Source: a virus. From it: a DNA stretch of 28,887 bases. Shown piece after piece: positions 1 through 7,528 of the stretch (the first letter of the stretch is position 1; the number at the start of each line of letters is the position of its first letter). The notes beneath the pieces are model-generated. The model was not told the DNA's origin, searched no databases, and was given only the letters and a program-made list of their open reading frames with translations. The stretch spans positions 1 through 28,887 of IMG/VR virus record IMGVR_UViG_3300024358_000646; one strand, 5' to 3'. Both the position numbers and the translations under genes were made by a program.

Positions 1-106
1 CATAGCCGAACAGGCGAAATACCTGCTGCTCGTGAGACCGGTTCTGGAACCAGTCTTTTATGGCGGCGATGGCGCGGGCCTGGATATCCGATGGGGTGAC
101 AATCAT
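1..106 (-). CDS. Probable DNA helicase, N-terminal fragment (cut by window edge)
   Basis: Only the first 35 codons lie in the window. The ATG at 106-104 overlaps the TGA of the upstream nuclease gene in an ATGA junction, so the two are almost certainly translated together. The peptide begins MIVTPSDIQARAI and reaches VFRLFGY at the edge. That pattern resembles the start of phage-type RecD/Dda-like superfamily 1 helicases, where such a segment runs straight into the Walker A loop. The Walker A loop itself lies outside the window, so the helicase call is inference from the N-terminal pattern and from its place next to recombination genes. Existence of the gene is well supported by the overlap; its function is moderately supported. 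Confidence 0.55.
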   Translation of the reverse strand, partial: MIVTPSDIQARAIAAIKDWFQNRSHEQQVFRLFGY

Positions 107-867
107 GCCCGCGTCCCCCAGCAGCGCGTGGCGTAGGCACACCAGCGACAGAGATAGAAGTCGGGGTTCGAGGCGATGCGCGGCGGCAGCTCGCCCGACT
201 CCGCGGCGCGGAGGACCCCGACGGCCTTGTCGGACAGGTCCTGCGCAGCACGGACATCGAGCGGTACGATCTCGTGATGGAGCGCCTGTGTATCCTTGTT
301 CAATGCCGTGAACAGGGCTGTCTCCAGCTCCATGTAGGCCATGTAGACCTGCAGCTGCGCGTAGTAGACGGGCTTCGATCGCTGCACCCCATGCCGTGCC
401 AGATCTCCCCAGGACCGGGCATTTAGGGCCTTGTGCTCCCAAAGCGCCGGCCATCCGATGCCGATGTCAGGGCCGCCGACGATCACGCCATCGATGTGGC
501 CGCGGATTCTCCCATCGGCGGTCGCGAACCCAAACTGCCCACCATCGTGCCGATGGGTGCGCAGGTCGAAGCCGGCGGCCCGCAGCCAGCGGATCGACAG
601 GGTTTCGAACTGATGGCCGACATCGAAGATGCGAAGCGTGCGACCCTCAAAACCCTTGCCGGCGTCGATCTCGGCCTGTGTGACCTCGTACACCAGCTTG
701 CGAGCGCACGGCTCCCCGACGCGACTGCCGCCGAGATAGGTGCGGGGTGTCTGGCGAGCATTGCGTTCAACCAATGCGCTGTCGATCAACGCATTGATGC
801 GATCGGCGACGGAGAATGCCGGCGGCAAGCCATAGGTATCTTGCGAGCCGTGGTTCAGGTCCAACAT
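103..867 (-). CDS. PD-(D/E)XK nuclease of AddB/Cas4 type (phage-like exonuclease)
   Basis: This 254-residue protein has the core of a PD-(D/E)XK nuclease: a GH pair with a nearby Glu (residues 84-88), HIDG with Asp126, and the E-x-K pair Glu144/Lys146. Four cysteines, Cys54 plus Cys240, Cys243 and Cys249 (C-x2-C-x5-C), match the split arrangement that holds a 4Fe-4S cluster in AddB and Cas4 family nucleases. Such enzymes resect DNA ends for recombination or packaging. The ATG has a good ribosome binding site (GAGGAG). The gene follows a Cys-rich small protein by 10 bases and overlaps the downstream helicase-like start. Nuclease fold is well supported; the metal cluster is inferred from cysteine spacing. 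Confidence 0.82.
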   Translation of the reverse strand: MLDLNHGSQDTYGLPPAFSVADRINALIDSALVERNARQTPRTYLGGSRVGEPCARKLVYEVTQAEIDAGKGFEGRTLRIFDVGHQFETLSIRWLRAAGFDLRTHRHDGGQFGFATADGRIRGHIDGVIVGGPDIGIGWPALWEHKALNARSWGDLARHGVQRSKPVYYAQLQVYMAYMELETALFTALNKDTQALHHEIVPLDVRAAQDLSDKAVGVLRAAESGELPPRIASNPDFYLCRWCAYATRCWGTRA

Positions 868-877
868 GTGACGCTCC

Positions 878-1249
878 TCAAAACGGCATCGGGTCGTCGA
901 ACGCAGTGCCAGTGCGCTCCTTGACGGCGCCCTGGCGTTGCATGCTCTCGACGAAGCCGGTGACCGCGGCTTCGAGCAGCTGGTCGATCTCGGCGGCGGT
1001 GCGGTGATAGAAGGCGTCCATCAGGCCGATCTCGGTCAGCGCTTCGGCGAACGGTTTGCGGGCCTCCTTCAGGGCCTCGATCTCACGAGCGGTCTTGTCG
1101 ATCATGCCGTTGTTCTCCCGTGCCAGCGCCGAGCCCTCATCGAGGCAGCGCATCGAGCAAAAGCGGTAATAAGGAAAGTGGTCCCAGAGCAGCCGGTGGA
1201 CGTAGCCGAAGCCACGGGCCTCCCGGCTGCACAGGGCGCAGGGCGCTAT
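878..1249 (-). CDS. Small zinc-knuckle-like protein of unknown function (start unclear)
   Basis: The convincing part is about 123 residues beginning near IAPCALC. It contains a C-x2-C pair (CALC) followed some 24 residues later by a C-x3-C pair (CSMRC), a plausible zinc-binding site. A helical region with several Ala/Glu runs follows and the protein ends DDPMPF. The frame stays open farther upstream, but there it reads as Arg/Gly/Pro/His-rich out-of-frame sequence across the preceding gene. No ATG, GTG or TTG sits at the natural boundary. The coordinate given starts at an ATA codon that overlaps the TAG of the previous gene, so the start is unresolved. It may resemble DUF6511 proteins, but I am not certain of that. 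Confidence 0.55.
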   Translation of the reverse strand: MAPCALCSREARGFGYVHRLLWDHFPYYRFCSMRCLDEGSALARENNGMIDKTAREIEALKEARKPFAEALTEIGLMDAFYHRTAAEIDQLLEAAVTGFVESMQRQGAVKERTGTAFDDPMPF

Positions 1250-1473
1250 GCGAGCAAAAGCCGGGTCAGGGCCCCGGCGTTGGCCGGGCGATCCCTGATC
1301 CGTTCCGTGCCCAGCACGACGAAGCGCGAGATGGCGTTCGCTGCCATGGCTTCCAGATCGCCCAGCGTGAGCGCGGCGATGGGCTGGTGGAGCTTGCCGC
1401 GTCCTTCGAGCCATGTGCCGATCGCCCTCGCCGCTTCCCGGGTCACGTGTGCCTGCCATTCATCGTCGGTCAT
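1246..1473 (-). CDS. Small protein of unknown function
   Basis: The ATG at 1473-1471 lies 5 bases after the TGA of the preceding gene and starts a 75-residue protein (MTDDEWQAHVTRE...). The sequence is helical-looking and well balanced in composition, unlike the Arg/Pro-rich readings of the other frames here. The frame remains open upstream of this ATG but overlaps the previous gene there, so this start is preferred. I do not recognise a domain. The position inside a packed recombination operon suggests an accessory role in DNA metabolism of the element. It ends in a TAG that abuts the Cys-rich gene downstream with no clear start codon, so the two may once have been, or may still be, one product. 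Confidence 0.55.
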   Translation of the reverse strand: MTDDEWQAHVTREAARAIGTWLEGRGKLHQPIAALTLGDLEAMAANAISRFVVLGTERIRDRPANAGALTRLLLA

Positions 1474-1478
1474 GGCGG

Positions 1479-2204
1479 TCAGCCGTTGAGCCACGACGGG
1501 CCGGCCGGGGTCGGGGGCGAAGCCGGCGGCGCGGATACGGGCGCAGCTGCTGGCGCAGCAGGTGTCGGCTGGGCAGACCAGGGCTTGTCTGCAGCGGGCG
1601 GAGACGCGTTCCACGCCGGTGCCTGCAAGCTCGCAGCCGGCGCCTTGCGGGCCCGTGCCTTGACCGGATCGGCGGCCACGGACTCTCCGCGCATGATGGC
1701 CGCGTAGGCCGGCTCACCCGGCACCACGACGTTGGCCAGCTTGTTGCCGTCCTTGTATTGCGGGTCGGACGAGGGCTCGACCATGACGCGTCCGGCGAAT
1801 ACGATGCCCTCGAGCTGTTTTAGCCCCTGGATGATCCGCTTCTGCTTGGCCGTCGGTGATTCGTCGCGCGGATCGAGGCCCAGGGCGCTGTCGATCATGG
1901 CGCGGAAGGTGGCCTTGGAAATGTTCCAGCCCTTGGACTGGCCCTTGTCGTCGAGCTTGCCGCCGGAGACCGTAAACATCTGCCAGAACTTGCGCCGGGC
2001 AAAGGGTCCCTCGACCACCGTGAACTCGCAGTCGAGCAGCTTGGCGTCGCTCGACCGGGAGGCTTTTAGCAGGCCGGCATCCATCGCCGTGGCACCGTGA
2101 GCGCCGCCCGGGCGGATGCCCATCCGCAGCTTGGCGAAGGTCCCATCGGGGACCAGGTCACTGGTCGGCGTCATCTGCGGGCCGGCATCGTTCATGTCGT
2201 ACAT
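1479..2204 (-). CDS. Putative phage-type single-stranded DNA-binding protein
   Basis: This 241-residue protein has a compact N-terminal domain (about residues 20-165) with alternating strands such as LLDCEFTVVEGPFARRKFW and FAGRVMVEPSS. A long tail rich in Pro and Ala follows and ends in a short tip, PSWLNG. A compact OB-like core plus a disordered tail is the usual layout of single-strand binding proteins. Similar genes lie beside Sak4-like ATPases and nucleases in phages. The tail tip is not the acidic DDDIPF-type end of bacterial SSB, so partner binding would differ. The ATG is preceded by AGGAG. The gene is certain; the function is inferred from layout and neighbours. Confidence 0.6.
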   Translation of the reverse strand: MYDMNDAGPQMTPTSDLVPDGTFAKLRMGIRPGGAHGATAMDAGLLKASRSSDAKLLDCEFTVVEGPFARRKFWQMFTVSGGKLDDKGQSKGWNISKATFRAMIDSALGLDPRDESPTAKQKRIIQGLKQLEGIVFAGRVMVEPSSDPQYKDGNKLANVVVPGEPAYAAIMRGESVAADPVKARARKAPAASLQAPAWNASPPAADKPWSAQPTPAAPAAAPVSAPPASPPTPAGPSWLNG

Positions 2205-2228
2205 CGTCGTTCTCCTGTGTTGGAAAGG

Positions 2229-3116
2229 TCAGACTGAAAAGGCGGTGGCAGCGGCGGCGGAGCCCGACGCGGGCCATGACGGCGGCGCCGTGCGGTTGAT
2301 CTTGGCGAGCAGCGCGCCGAGGTCGGGGGCTTCGGTTACGTCGAGACGGCCCGAGCGATCTTTGGCAGGGAGGCCAAAGGGATTGCCGGCGCGACACACG
2401 AGGCGGCGCTCGGTCGCTCGCTCGTCGAGCACGAAGCCTCCGTCGGCATCGCGCGCAAAGAGGTGCATGGAAATCACCTGGTCGACGATGCCGGGCAGCT
2501 CGCGTCCCGCCTTCGAACCTTCCATCTGCGGCTGCCAGCTGACCGCGTGCGATTCGTCGGTCACCTTCTCCAGCACGCCGACGAAGATCACCGTCTTGCC
2601 GGCCGCATGCTGCAGATGTTTTAGCGCCTGGATCACTTCCCGCCCCAGCAGGCCATAGGCGCCCCGCACATCGGGCTTGCCGGTCCGCTCGGAGAAGGCC
2701 TCCGGCTGCTGCTTGGCATAGGCCATCGCTTGCCGGGTGAGGTCGGTAATCGAGTCGACGAACACGATCGACTTCGAGGCCAGGTACTCCTCGACGCCGG
2801 TGCCGGCGTACACACTGCGGGCATGCTGGTGATGCTGGGCGCTGTACCAGGCATTCGGGTCGGCCGCCGGATCGGGCCCGCCGATCAGCACGGCGAGGTC
2901 ACGGAAATCCGAAAAGCTTCGGATCGCAATGCTGCCGCCCGGCCAATCCTGCACCGACTTCATGCCAGCCTCGAGATCGAGGCAGACGGTGTCGGCTGCG
3001 GGCAGCGTCTTGAGCAGGGAGGTCTTGCCCGAGCCTGGCGGGCCGAAGATGGCAAGCGAGGTCTTGTTGGCTGCGGCCGAAAGCCTCTCGTCGGCTGTGA
3101 TAATGCGTACGGGCAC
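2229..3116 (-). CDS. RecA-fold ATPase, phage nucleotide-binding protein (Sak4-like, AAA_24)
   Basis: This 295-residue protein has a Walker A loop, GPPGSGKT, at residues 25-32 and a Walker B strand, IVFVDS, ending at Asp121. This is the layout of the short RecA-like ATPases of phages (Pfam AAA_24, Sak4 group). Sak4 proteins promote single-strand annealing or recombination together with a cognate SSB. The likely SSB gene lies immediately downstream, 24 bases away, and a nuclease and a helicase follow, which fits such a role. The start is a GTG at 3116 preceded by a strong AAGGAG. The C-terminal 25 residues are low-complexity Ala/Ser/Pro. Annealase activity is inferred from context; the ATPase call is firm. 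Confidence 0.78.
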   Translation of the reverse strand: MPVRIITADERLSAAANKTSLAIFGPPGSGKTSLLKTLPAADTVCLDLEAGMKSVQDWPGGSIAIRSFSDFRDLAVLIGGPDPAADPNAWYSAQHHQHARSVYAGTGVEEYLASKSIVFVDSITDLTRQAMAYAKQQPEAFSERTGKPDVRGAYGLLGREVIQALKHLQHAAGKTVIFVGVLEKVTDESHAVSWQPQMEGSKAGRELPGIVDQVISMHLFARDADGGFVLDERATERRLVCRAGNPFGLPAKDRSGRLDVTEAPDLGALLAKINRTAPPSWPASGSAAAATAFSV

Positions 3117-3253
3117 GTTGGGCTCCTTGTGGCCGGCAGCGGCCGGCGGTTGCGGATCGGTTCAGGAAGGAGGAGCGGCGGGGCGTTGACCGGGCGCCGA
3201 AGGGATGCCTGCCCGTCCTTGCGGATGAGGCCACCCCGCCGCTTTGCTTCGAT

Positions 3254-3745
3254 CTAGGAGGGTGTCTTCTCGCTGAGGCTGAGCCGGAACGTCTGCGTGC
3301 CGGTCTTCACCGTGCGAGCGGGCGCGAAGGCGACGCGGATGTTCTCGGGCCAGGCCGTATACTTTCGCTCTGGTACTTTGATCGCGATGTCGACGTACTG
3401 ACTGAGGTCATCGCCGGCGGCGCGGATGCGTTCGACCACGCCCGCGATGAGGGTCTGGTCCCAGTCGATCTTCTTCGGCAGGTCGGCCACGACTGTCACG
3501 CCATCCTGATCGAAGCGGACAGTCCCGGTGTCCTTGCCGGCCTCGCGACGCAGCGCCTGAACATGGTCGGCGAAGCGCGAAGCGATGGCGCCATCGATCC
3601 AGTCCACGACGATCTTGGCCGTCTTCAGGGCGGCACCCGCCTCCTGCTGCAGGAGTGCGAGGTACTCGGCCGGAAGTGCGGCGACCTCGCCGACAGGCAT
3701 CGCACGAACGGCGTCCAGGGTCGGACGATTGGACAGTTTCGACAT
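3254..3745 (-). CDS. Phage-associated protein of unknown function
   Basis: This 163-residue protein begins at an ATG whose first base is shared with the TGA of the upstream gene (TGATG junction). The frame remains open upstream of the ATG, but there it lies over the 109-residue gene and reads as Arg/Pro-rich shadow. The first half looks helical (ALLQQEAGAAL, IVVDWIDGAIASRFADHVQAL). The second half is strand-rich, with VTVVADLPKK followed by WDQTLIAGVVERI. I do not recognise a named domain. Its place between the HTH gene and the recombination ATPase, with a 137-base gap before the ATPase, suggests it belongs to the same element-borne DNA metabolism operon. No catalytic motif is visible. Confidence 0.7.
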   Translation of the reverse strand: MSKLSNRPTLDAVRAMPVGEVAALPAEYLALLQQEAGAALKTAKIVVDWIDGAIASRFADHVQALRREAGKDTGTVRFDQDGVTVVADLPKKIDWDQTLIAGVVERIRAAGDDLSQYVDIAIKVPERKYTAWPENIRVAFAPARTVKTGTQTFRLSLSEKTPS

Positions 3746-4074
3746 CAGCCGTTCTCCGTGGACATGAGCGTTGCGAGCGGAACCGGCGCCGCACTGGCAC
3801 GAGGCCGCACGATCGCGAGATAGAGGAACTGGTCGGGCGCAAGGCGATGCTGCACGAGGTGCAGGAAGCCGCGTTGGGCGAGGCTGAAGGCGCGAGTGCG
3901 CATACGGTTCAGCACCTTGCGCTGGGCCTCGGGCATCGTCCGGCTGAGCGGTCCAAGGTCGACGGCGAGGAAACCCTGATGGTAGGCCAGAGTGTCGCCG
4001 GCCTTGCCCTGCGCCACCCAGGCGCAGAACTGCACCTCGTCGAGCACGGAGACCGCGGGTGCCGGGCAGCTCAT
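3745..4074 (-). CDS. Small protein of unknown function
   Basis: This 109-residue protein starts at an ATG that overlaps the stop of the upstream HTH gene by 4 bases (ATGA). Its own stop overlaps the next start by one base. The composition is ordinary, with a helical middle (MPEAQRKVLNRMRTRAFSLAQRGFLHLVQHRL) and few acidic residues. No domain, membrane segment or signal peptide was recognised. The overlaps on both sides are the main support that it is translated. A role in the same element as its neighbours is the only inference that can be made. Confidence 0.6.
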   Translation of the reverse strand: MSCPAPAVSVLDEVQFCAWVAQGKAGDTLAYHQGFLAVDLGPLSRTMPEAQRKVLNRMRTRAFSLAQRGFLHLVQHRLAPDQFLYLAIVRPRASAAPVPLATLMSTENG

Positions 4075-4304
4075 CGCGGCGCCCGGTTCGGCACCATCGA
4101 ACTATCCGCCCGACCTGACCGCTGCGGATTGCACAAGCGCGATTGCTCGAAGGCTTCAATGTCTTCCAGCCGGTAAACGGCTCGGCCTCCGATCTTCAAG
4201 AAGGCAGGGCCCGTGCCGTCATGACGCCAACGCTCTAGCGTCCGGTGGCTGAGGCCCCAGCGCCGTCCGAGCAGCTTGCTTGTGAGACTTTCGATCCGAT
4301 CCAT
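4071..4304 (-). CDS. AlpA/excisionase-type helix-turn-helix protein
   Basis: This 77-residue protein contains the HTH_17 (MerR-like excisionase) pattern. LGLSHRTL-type recognition appears here as WGLSHRTLERWRHDG, followed by GPAFLKIGGRAVYRLEDIEAFEQ, which is the wing and the typical YRLEDIEAF ending. Such proteins act as excisionases or as activators of integrase and early genes in prophages and islands. It is the first gene of the leftward operon, with GGAAGCGGG as a ribosome binding site. It ends in a 4-base ATGA overlap with the next gene. No integrase lies next to it in this window, so its DNA target is unknown. Confidence 0.78.
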   Translation of the reverse strand: MDRIESLTSKLLGRRWGLSHRTLERWRHDGTGPAFLKIGGRAVYRLEDIEAFEQSRLCNPQRSGRADSSMVPNRAPR

Positions 4305-4565
4305 CGACTTGATCCCGCTTCCATCTGTTGACGGAGAGAGGATCCAGCATCGAGGCGTGGGATGTCGTGTAGACTAGGTGGTGATCAAGGGTGGGAAGAC
4401 GGTGGGATGAGCAACGGACAGAGGGGGATCAGTGGAACAAGCGTCCCACTCCTGTGGACAAGCCCCGAACCGCCGCGGCTGGCCTGCTGCACCTGGGTCT
4501 GACGCAACATCAGCGTACTGGAGCGCCCCCTCTTGGCCACGGCACTTGTGGTAAAGTGCCCGGAA
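4305..4565. other. Divergent intergenic region between the HTH gene and the GIY-YIG gene
   Basis: These 261 bases separate two divergent genes and should hold the promoter of each. I see no clear -35/-10 pair, repeat or hairpin that I would defend. Open frames across it on both strands read as unbiased shadow sequence. A single DnaA-box-like 9-mer (TGTGGACAA, 4453-4461) is present but isolated. Confidence 0.4.
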
Positions 4566-5471
4566 ATGAAGAGAAAGCTGACCCGAACGACGACACTACT
4601 TGGGGCCGAAACCGGGAAGCTATTCGTAGGAGCGCAAGCAGACTGCAAGGGCTTCCTCCGCAGCGTCTCCCATAACTACATTTATATCCTACGCCGGCCC
4701 GACGGCCGCCCCTTCTACGTTGGTCAAGGCAAGGGGGCTCGCGTTTTCTTCCATGAGAACGAAGCCAGGCATGCAAACAACTGGAAGACCAACGACCATA
4801 AGCTGAATGTGATCCGTTCAATCTGGCGGGCCGGCAAAGGGCTCACGTACGAGGTTGATTTCGTGAGTGACGACGGTAATGCAATCAATCAGCGGGAAGA
4901 GGAACTGATCAAACTATTCGGACGTCTTCATGAAGGCGGCTCACTTACCAACAGAGCGCCAGGTGGCCGCTCTCTCGAAGCCCCTTCCCCGTTCTCCAAG
5001 GAGAAGCACAGAGCTACGCTTTCGGGCATCCCGGAGAACAATCCCGATCAGGCTGTCTTGAATCGCTTTGTGCTGGCAATCGCACCAATGCGATCAGCCG
5101 TGCTCAAGCCCGTAAGCAAGAAGTTTATCCCGAAAGCGACCCAGCGGAATCGCCTCAAGATGGACCCATCACTCCGCCAGGCTGCGGCACTCGCCGCTTC
5201 CGCAGCGGCCAATAGTGTATTTTTGGATGGGCCATGCGATCTCCCGCGTCGAGTCACCGTCGATGGAGTCCATGGCTTTATTGAGAACGGGGTCTCTTGC
5301 GACATCATGGTCAGCCAGCTCGCAACTGTCTTGCCTGCCGCAGACCCCGCCGATGAAGTGTTTCGGCTGACGGCGAAACAGGCCGCGACAGTTGTCCGGC
5401 TTATCGGCGCAGAGAGGTGCGCTGACCTGGGCATACTGAGCCTCGACTCCACGGAGCCGCCAACTCGTTAG
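4566..5471 (+). CDS. LEM-3-like GIY-YIG nuclease domain protein
   Basis: From the ATG at 4566 the product is 301 residues. The GIY-YIG nuclease domain fills residues 36-135: YIYIL at 38-42 stands for GIY and YVGQGKGARV at 51-60 carries the YIG strand and the catalytic Arg59. A Glu cluster (EEEL, 111-114) provides the metal-binding Glu, and the domain ends in LTNRAPGG. The FYVGQGKG form resembles the LEM-3 group rather than UvrC or homing endonucleases. The remaining 165 residues are unrecognised. An in-frame TTG at 4533 would add 11 residues but has no better ribosome binding site. It stands alone between convergent and divergent neighbours, so its substrate is unknown. Confidence 0.8.
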   Translation: MKRKLTRTTTLLGAETGKLFVGAQADCKGFLRSVSHNYIYILRRPDGRPFYVGQGKGARVFFHENEARHANNWKTNDHKLNVIRSIWRAGKGLTYEVDFVSDDGNAINQREEELIKLFGRLHEGGSLTNRAPGGRSLEAPSPFSKEKHRATLSGIPENNPDQAVLNRFVLAIAPMRSAVLKPVSKKFIPKATQRNRLKMDPSLRQAAALAASAAANSVFLDGPCDLPRRVTVDGVHGFIENGVSCDIMVSQLATVLPAADPADEVFRLTAKQAATVVRLIGAERCADLGILSLDSTEPPTR

Positions 5472-5603
5472 CGAGTGCGTTTGGTGTCTCGAAGGATTCG
5501 AACGGAATCCGCAAGGAGCAAGCGTCTCGCGGTACGTCGGCAACCTCATCAAGACCAACCGACAATCGGGATGCTGCAACTACATTCACCGTGCCGGATA
5601 TGC

Positions 5604-6371
5604 TCACGCCGCAACGTGAGACTCTCCAGGCAGCACGCGGCCGGTCCCGCGGAACAGGCGGATGCGGCGGCGTTCCGGCGACAGTGCCTCCGCAGTGAAT
5701 CGATAGCATCCCTTACCGTCCGCCTGCACCAGCTGCCGCCACACCGACCTGCGCTTGAACAAATCGGCGAGCCGCAACGTCGTCGACCCGACATCGCCCA
5801 GTAGTCGCTTGCCGTCACGCCATGGATCGTCCGCCTCACTCGCACGTTTCAGCAGGCGGAGCACGGCTGCCTGCTTCGGCCCAAAGCTATGCCACTGGCC
5901 AGCCACACGGACTTTGGTGAAGTCCTCGTTGTGGGAAAACTCTTCGTCGGGCATAGCGTCGACAGGCGCCGATGAACCGTGCTCGCGCTCGAAGCGGTCG
6001 CGTTCCTCGCGCGTCACAATCAGATCATCCCGACGCACCACCATCCCCGGGGCATCCGATCTGATGCGCAGGTAGGTGTTGGGTTGGTGGTTGCGAAACG
6101 CCCGAACCTCCGCCTGCTCGTCGCGGAAGATCGCCAGCAGGCTGCGGCGCAGCAGCGGCTGTGGGCCGTTCAGGATCGGCAGGTCCTGCAGCAGGGGACC
6201 TTCACCAGCTCGGTTGCCTTCCCAGCTGCCCATCTCCGCTGGCAGGTCGACCACAAACACCGAGAGCTGCAGCATCTCATCCAAGGCGTAATCTTCGAGA
6301 TCGCTCGTGGCGAGCGACCAGCGCTTTGCAACCTCGGCGACGCGGAACCAACGCTTCTGCGGCAGTGGCAT
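5604..6371 (-). CDS. Unknown protein with winged-helix-like C-terminal part
   Basis: From the ATG at 6371, preceded by a strong GAAGAGGGG, the product is 255 residues. The frame is open 15 codons farther up, but that would overlap the peptidase gene. The N-terminus (WFRVAEVAKRWSL) looks like a small HTH or phage-regulator motif. The C-terminal third (about residues 160-225) contains SFGPKQAAVLRLLKRA, then STTLRLADLFKRR and a short strand, as expected for a winged-helix domain. It is the third gene of the XRE/ImmA operon and lies 23 bases after the peptidase. That position suggests a regulatory partner or effector of the switch. No named family was recognised. Confidence 0.65.
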   Translation of the reverse strand: MPLPQKRWFRVAEVAKRWSLATSDLEDYALDEMLQLSVFVVDLPAEMGSWEGNRAGEGPLLQDLPILNGPQPLLRRSLLAIFRDEQAEVRAFRNHQPNTYLRIRSDAPGMVVRRDDLIVTREERDRFEREHGSSAPVDAMPDEEFSHNEDFTKVRVAGQWHSFGPKQAAVLRLLKRASEADDPWRDGKRLLGDVGSTTLRLADLFKRRSVWRQLVQADGKGCYRFTAEALSPERRRIRLFRGTGRVLPGESHVAA

Positions 6372-6394
6372 GTTCCCCTCTTCCCCTTGTGTCT

Positions 6395-7171
6395 TTACGT
6401 CAAGCTGACATGGCACGAAGTCGGTCCTCGGACCGTCACCCCTCGGTAAACGAGGCCGTAGCGATGCAGCCGGTACTCGATGAATGTAGCGGAGACGCCG
6501 AACCTTTCGCCGAGATCGATCAACAGTCCCTCGACGCGACTAGGATCGCCCCTTCTGTCCAGGACCGGCTGACTCTCCCCCGCGTCCCGCAACGCGAGTC
6601 CCAGTGCGATCGAATGGCGGACCAGTTCGCGATGGAGCAAAAGTCGAGGCACCAGCAGGGCGCCCATGAACTCGTTGGCACGGAACTCGCGCCAGTCCAT
6701 GCCAGTGCGTCCGCGGACCGCCGTTTCCAGGTGCCCTTCGTCCGGCGTCACCATCGCGAAAGCCGGCTTGCCCGCCTGGCGCAACATCGACGGGCCATCG
6801 AACACGGCATGACCGAGCTCATGCGCCAGCGTCGATCGCTTCAGGTAGTCCCGGTCAGCGATCAGCCCGGCATTCAGGCTGATCAGGACAATTCCAGGCA
6901 CCGCCGGATCGGCTTCCGTCACGCCGAGTGCCTCACGGCCCCTGCTATCGCGGATGACCCGTTCAAGGTCCCACTGCATGGAAACAGCGGTGCCATTCAC
7001 GCGCATGCCGCCCGTCGCGCGAGTCACGCGCTCCAGATCGAGCCGGGGCACATTCGGTCGTGCCGTCAGCTGCCGGCGTACTTGGTGCGCCACGCTCCAA
7101 ACCTGCTGGGCGGTCATCGGCCGCGGCTCCTTGCTCGCGCCGACATAGGGGTAGGTAATCTCCAAGGTCAT
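6395..7171 (-). CDS. ImmA/IrrE-family metallopeptidase
   Basis: This 258-residue protein carries the zinc-binding HELGH motif at residues 117-121 (His117, catalytic Glu118, His121). A later segment, WREFRANEFMGALLVPR (about 160-176), carries the third metal-ligand region typical of the ImmA/IrrE family (Pfam DUF955). In characterised systems such as ICEBs1, ImmA cleaves the partner XRE repressor in response to DNA damage. Here the gene overlaps the XRE gene by 4 bases (ATGA), the classical pairing. Cleavage of that repressor is therefore the likely job, by inference from family and neighbour. The extended N-terminal 90 residues are not recognised. Confidence 0.88.
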   Translation of the reverse strand: MTLEITYPYVGASKEPRPMTAQQVWSVAHQVRRQLTARPNVPRLDLERVTRATGGMRVNGTAVSMQWDLERVIRDSRGREALGVTEADPAVPGIVLISLNAGLIADRDYLKRSTLAHELGHAVFDGPSMLRQAGKPAFAMVTPDEGHLETAVRGRTGMDWREFRANEFMGALLVPRLLLHRELVRHSIALGLALRDAGESQPVLDRRGDPSRVEGLLIDLGERFGVSATFIEYRLHRYGLVYRGVTVRGPTSCHVSLT

Positions 7172-7449
7172 CGCGACCTCCCCGCCGCCTGTTGCCGGTA
7201 GACCGCGATCACGTCATCGGTCCGTGCCCGCAAATCAGGCGGCAGACGCCGTGCCGCCGCAAACACATCGTCGACCGGCAGGCCGAGCGCCCGCGCCAGC
7301 GCCGTCATCAGACGATCCGGCGGCGGGTTCTCCCGCTCGCGCTCGATGCGCGACAGATAGGCAATGGAAACTTCGACACGCCGGGCCAGTTCGGTGAGCG
7401 TCATCGCCCGCTCCTCGCGCACACGGCGGATAAATCGACCGAAGGCCAC
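7168..7449 (-). CDS. XRE-family helix-turn-helix repressor
   Basis: The product is 93 residues from a GTG at 7449, chosen because GGAGGGG sits just upstream. An in-frame TTG at 7482 would add 11 residues over that site. The HTH_3/XRE domain spans residues 4-60: FGRFIRRVREERAMTLTEL, then ARRVEVSIAYLSRIER, with the helix-turn-helix around TLTELARRVEVSIAYLSRIE. The protein is short and has no added sensor domain, as in ImmR-like repressors. It shares a 4-base overlap with the ImmA-like peptidase. It is divergent from topoisomerase III, so it probably represses one or both promoters in 7450-7571. Confidence 0.88.
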   Translation of the reverse strand: MAFGRFIRRVREERAMTLTELARRVEVSIAYLSRIERERENPPPDRLMTALARALGLPVDDVFAAARRLPPDLRARTDDVIAVYRQQAAGRSR

Positions 7450-7498
7450 AGGCTTCCCCTCCTGGCTGGCGGTTTTGCGCAAACGGGTCAGACGACGG

Positions 7499-7527
7499 TT
7501 GTGATCATCGTATGTTCTCTATATGTT
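7499..7527 (+). promoter_or_regulatory. Candidate sigma-70 promoter for the topoisomerase operon
   Basis: TTGTGA (7499-7504) and TATGTT (7522-7527) are spaced by 17 bases and point to a start near 7534, about 40 bases before the likely topoisomerase start. The -10 element lies inside the LexA-type box. The match is partial, so this is a candidate only. Confidence 0.4.
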
Positions 7528-7528
7528 C
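7514..7528. promoter_or_regulatory. LexA (SOS) box, GTTC-N7-GTTC
   Basis: GTTC at 7514-7517 and GTTC at 7525-7528 are separated by exactly 7 bases, the established alphaproteobacterial LexA operator. They lie within an 11-base-period direct repeat, TATGTTCTC at 7511-7519 and 7522-7530. The box overlaps the candidate -10 elements of both divergent transcripts. A third GTTC at 7535-7538 follows at a spacing of 6. Confidence 0.65.

Noticed and set aside
3746-4159. Upstream extension of the 163-residue protein to about 301 residues
   Set aside because: The extra part overlaps two other genes with better composition and ATGA junctions, and it reads as Arg/Pro-rich shadow.
4453-4461. DnaA-box-like 9-mer TGTGGACAA, possible origin
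   Set aside because: It is a single imperfect copy with no AT-rich unwinding region or further boxes nearby.
5603-5620. CTCACG/CGTGAG hairpin as terminator for the GIY-YIG gene
   Set aside because: The 6-bp stem has no T run and lies within the end of the convergent coding sequence.
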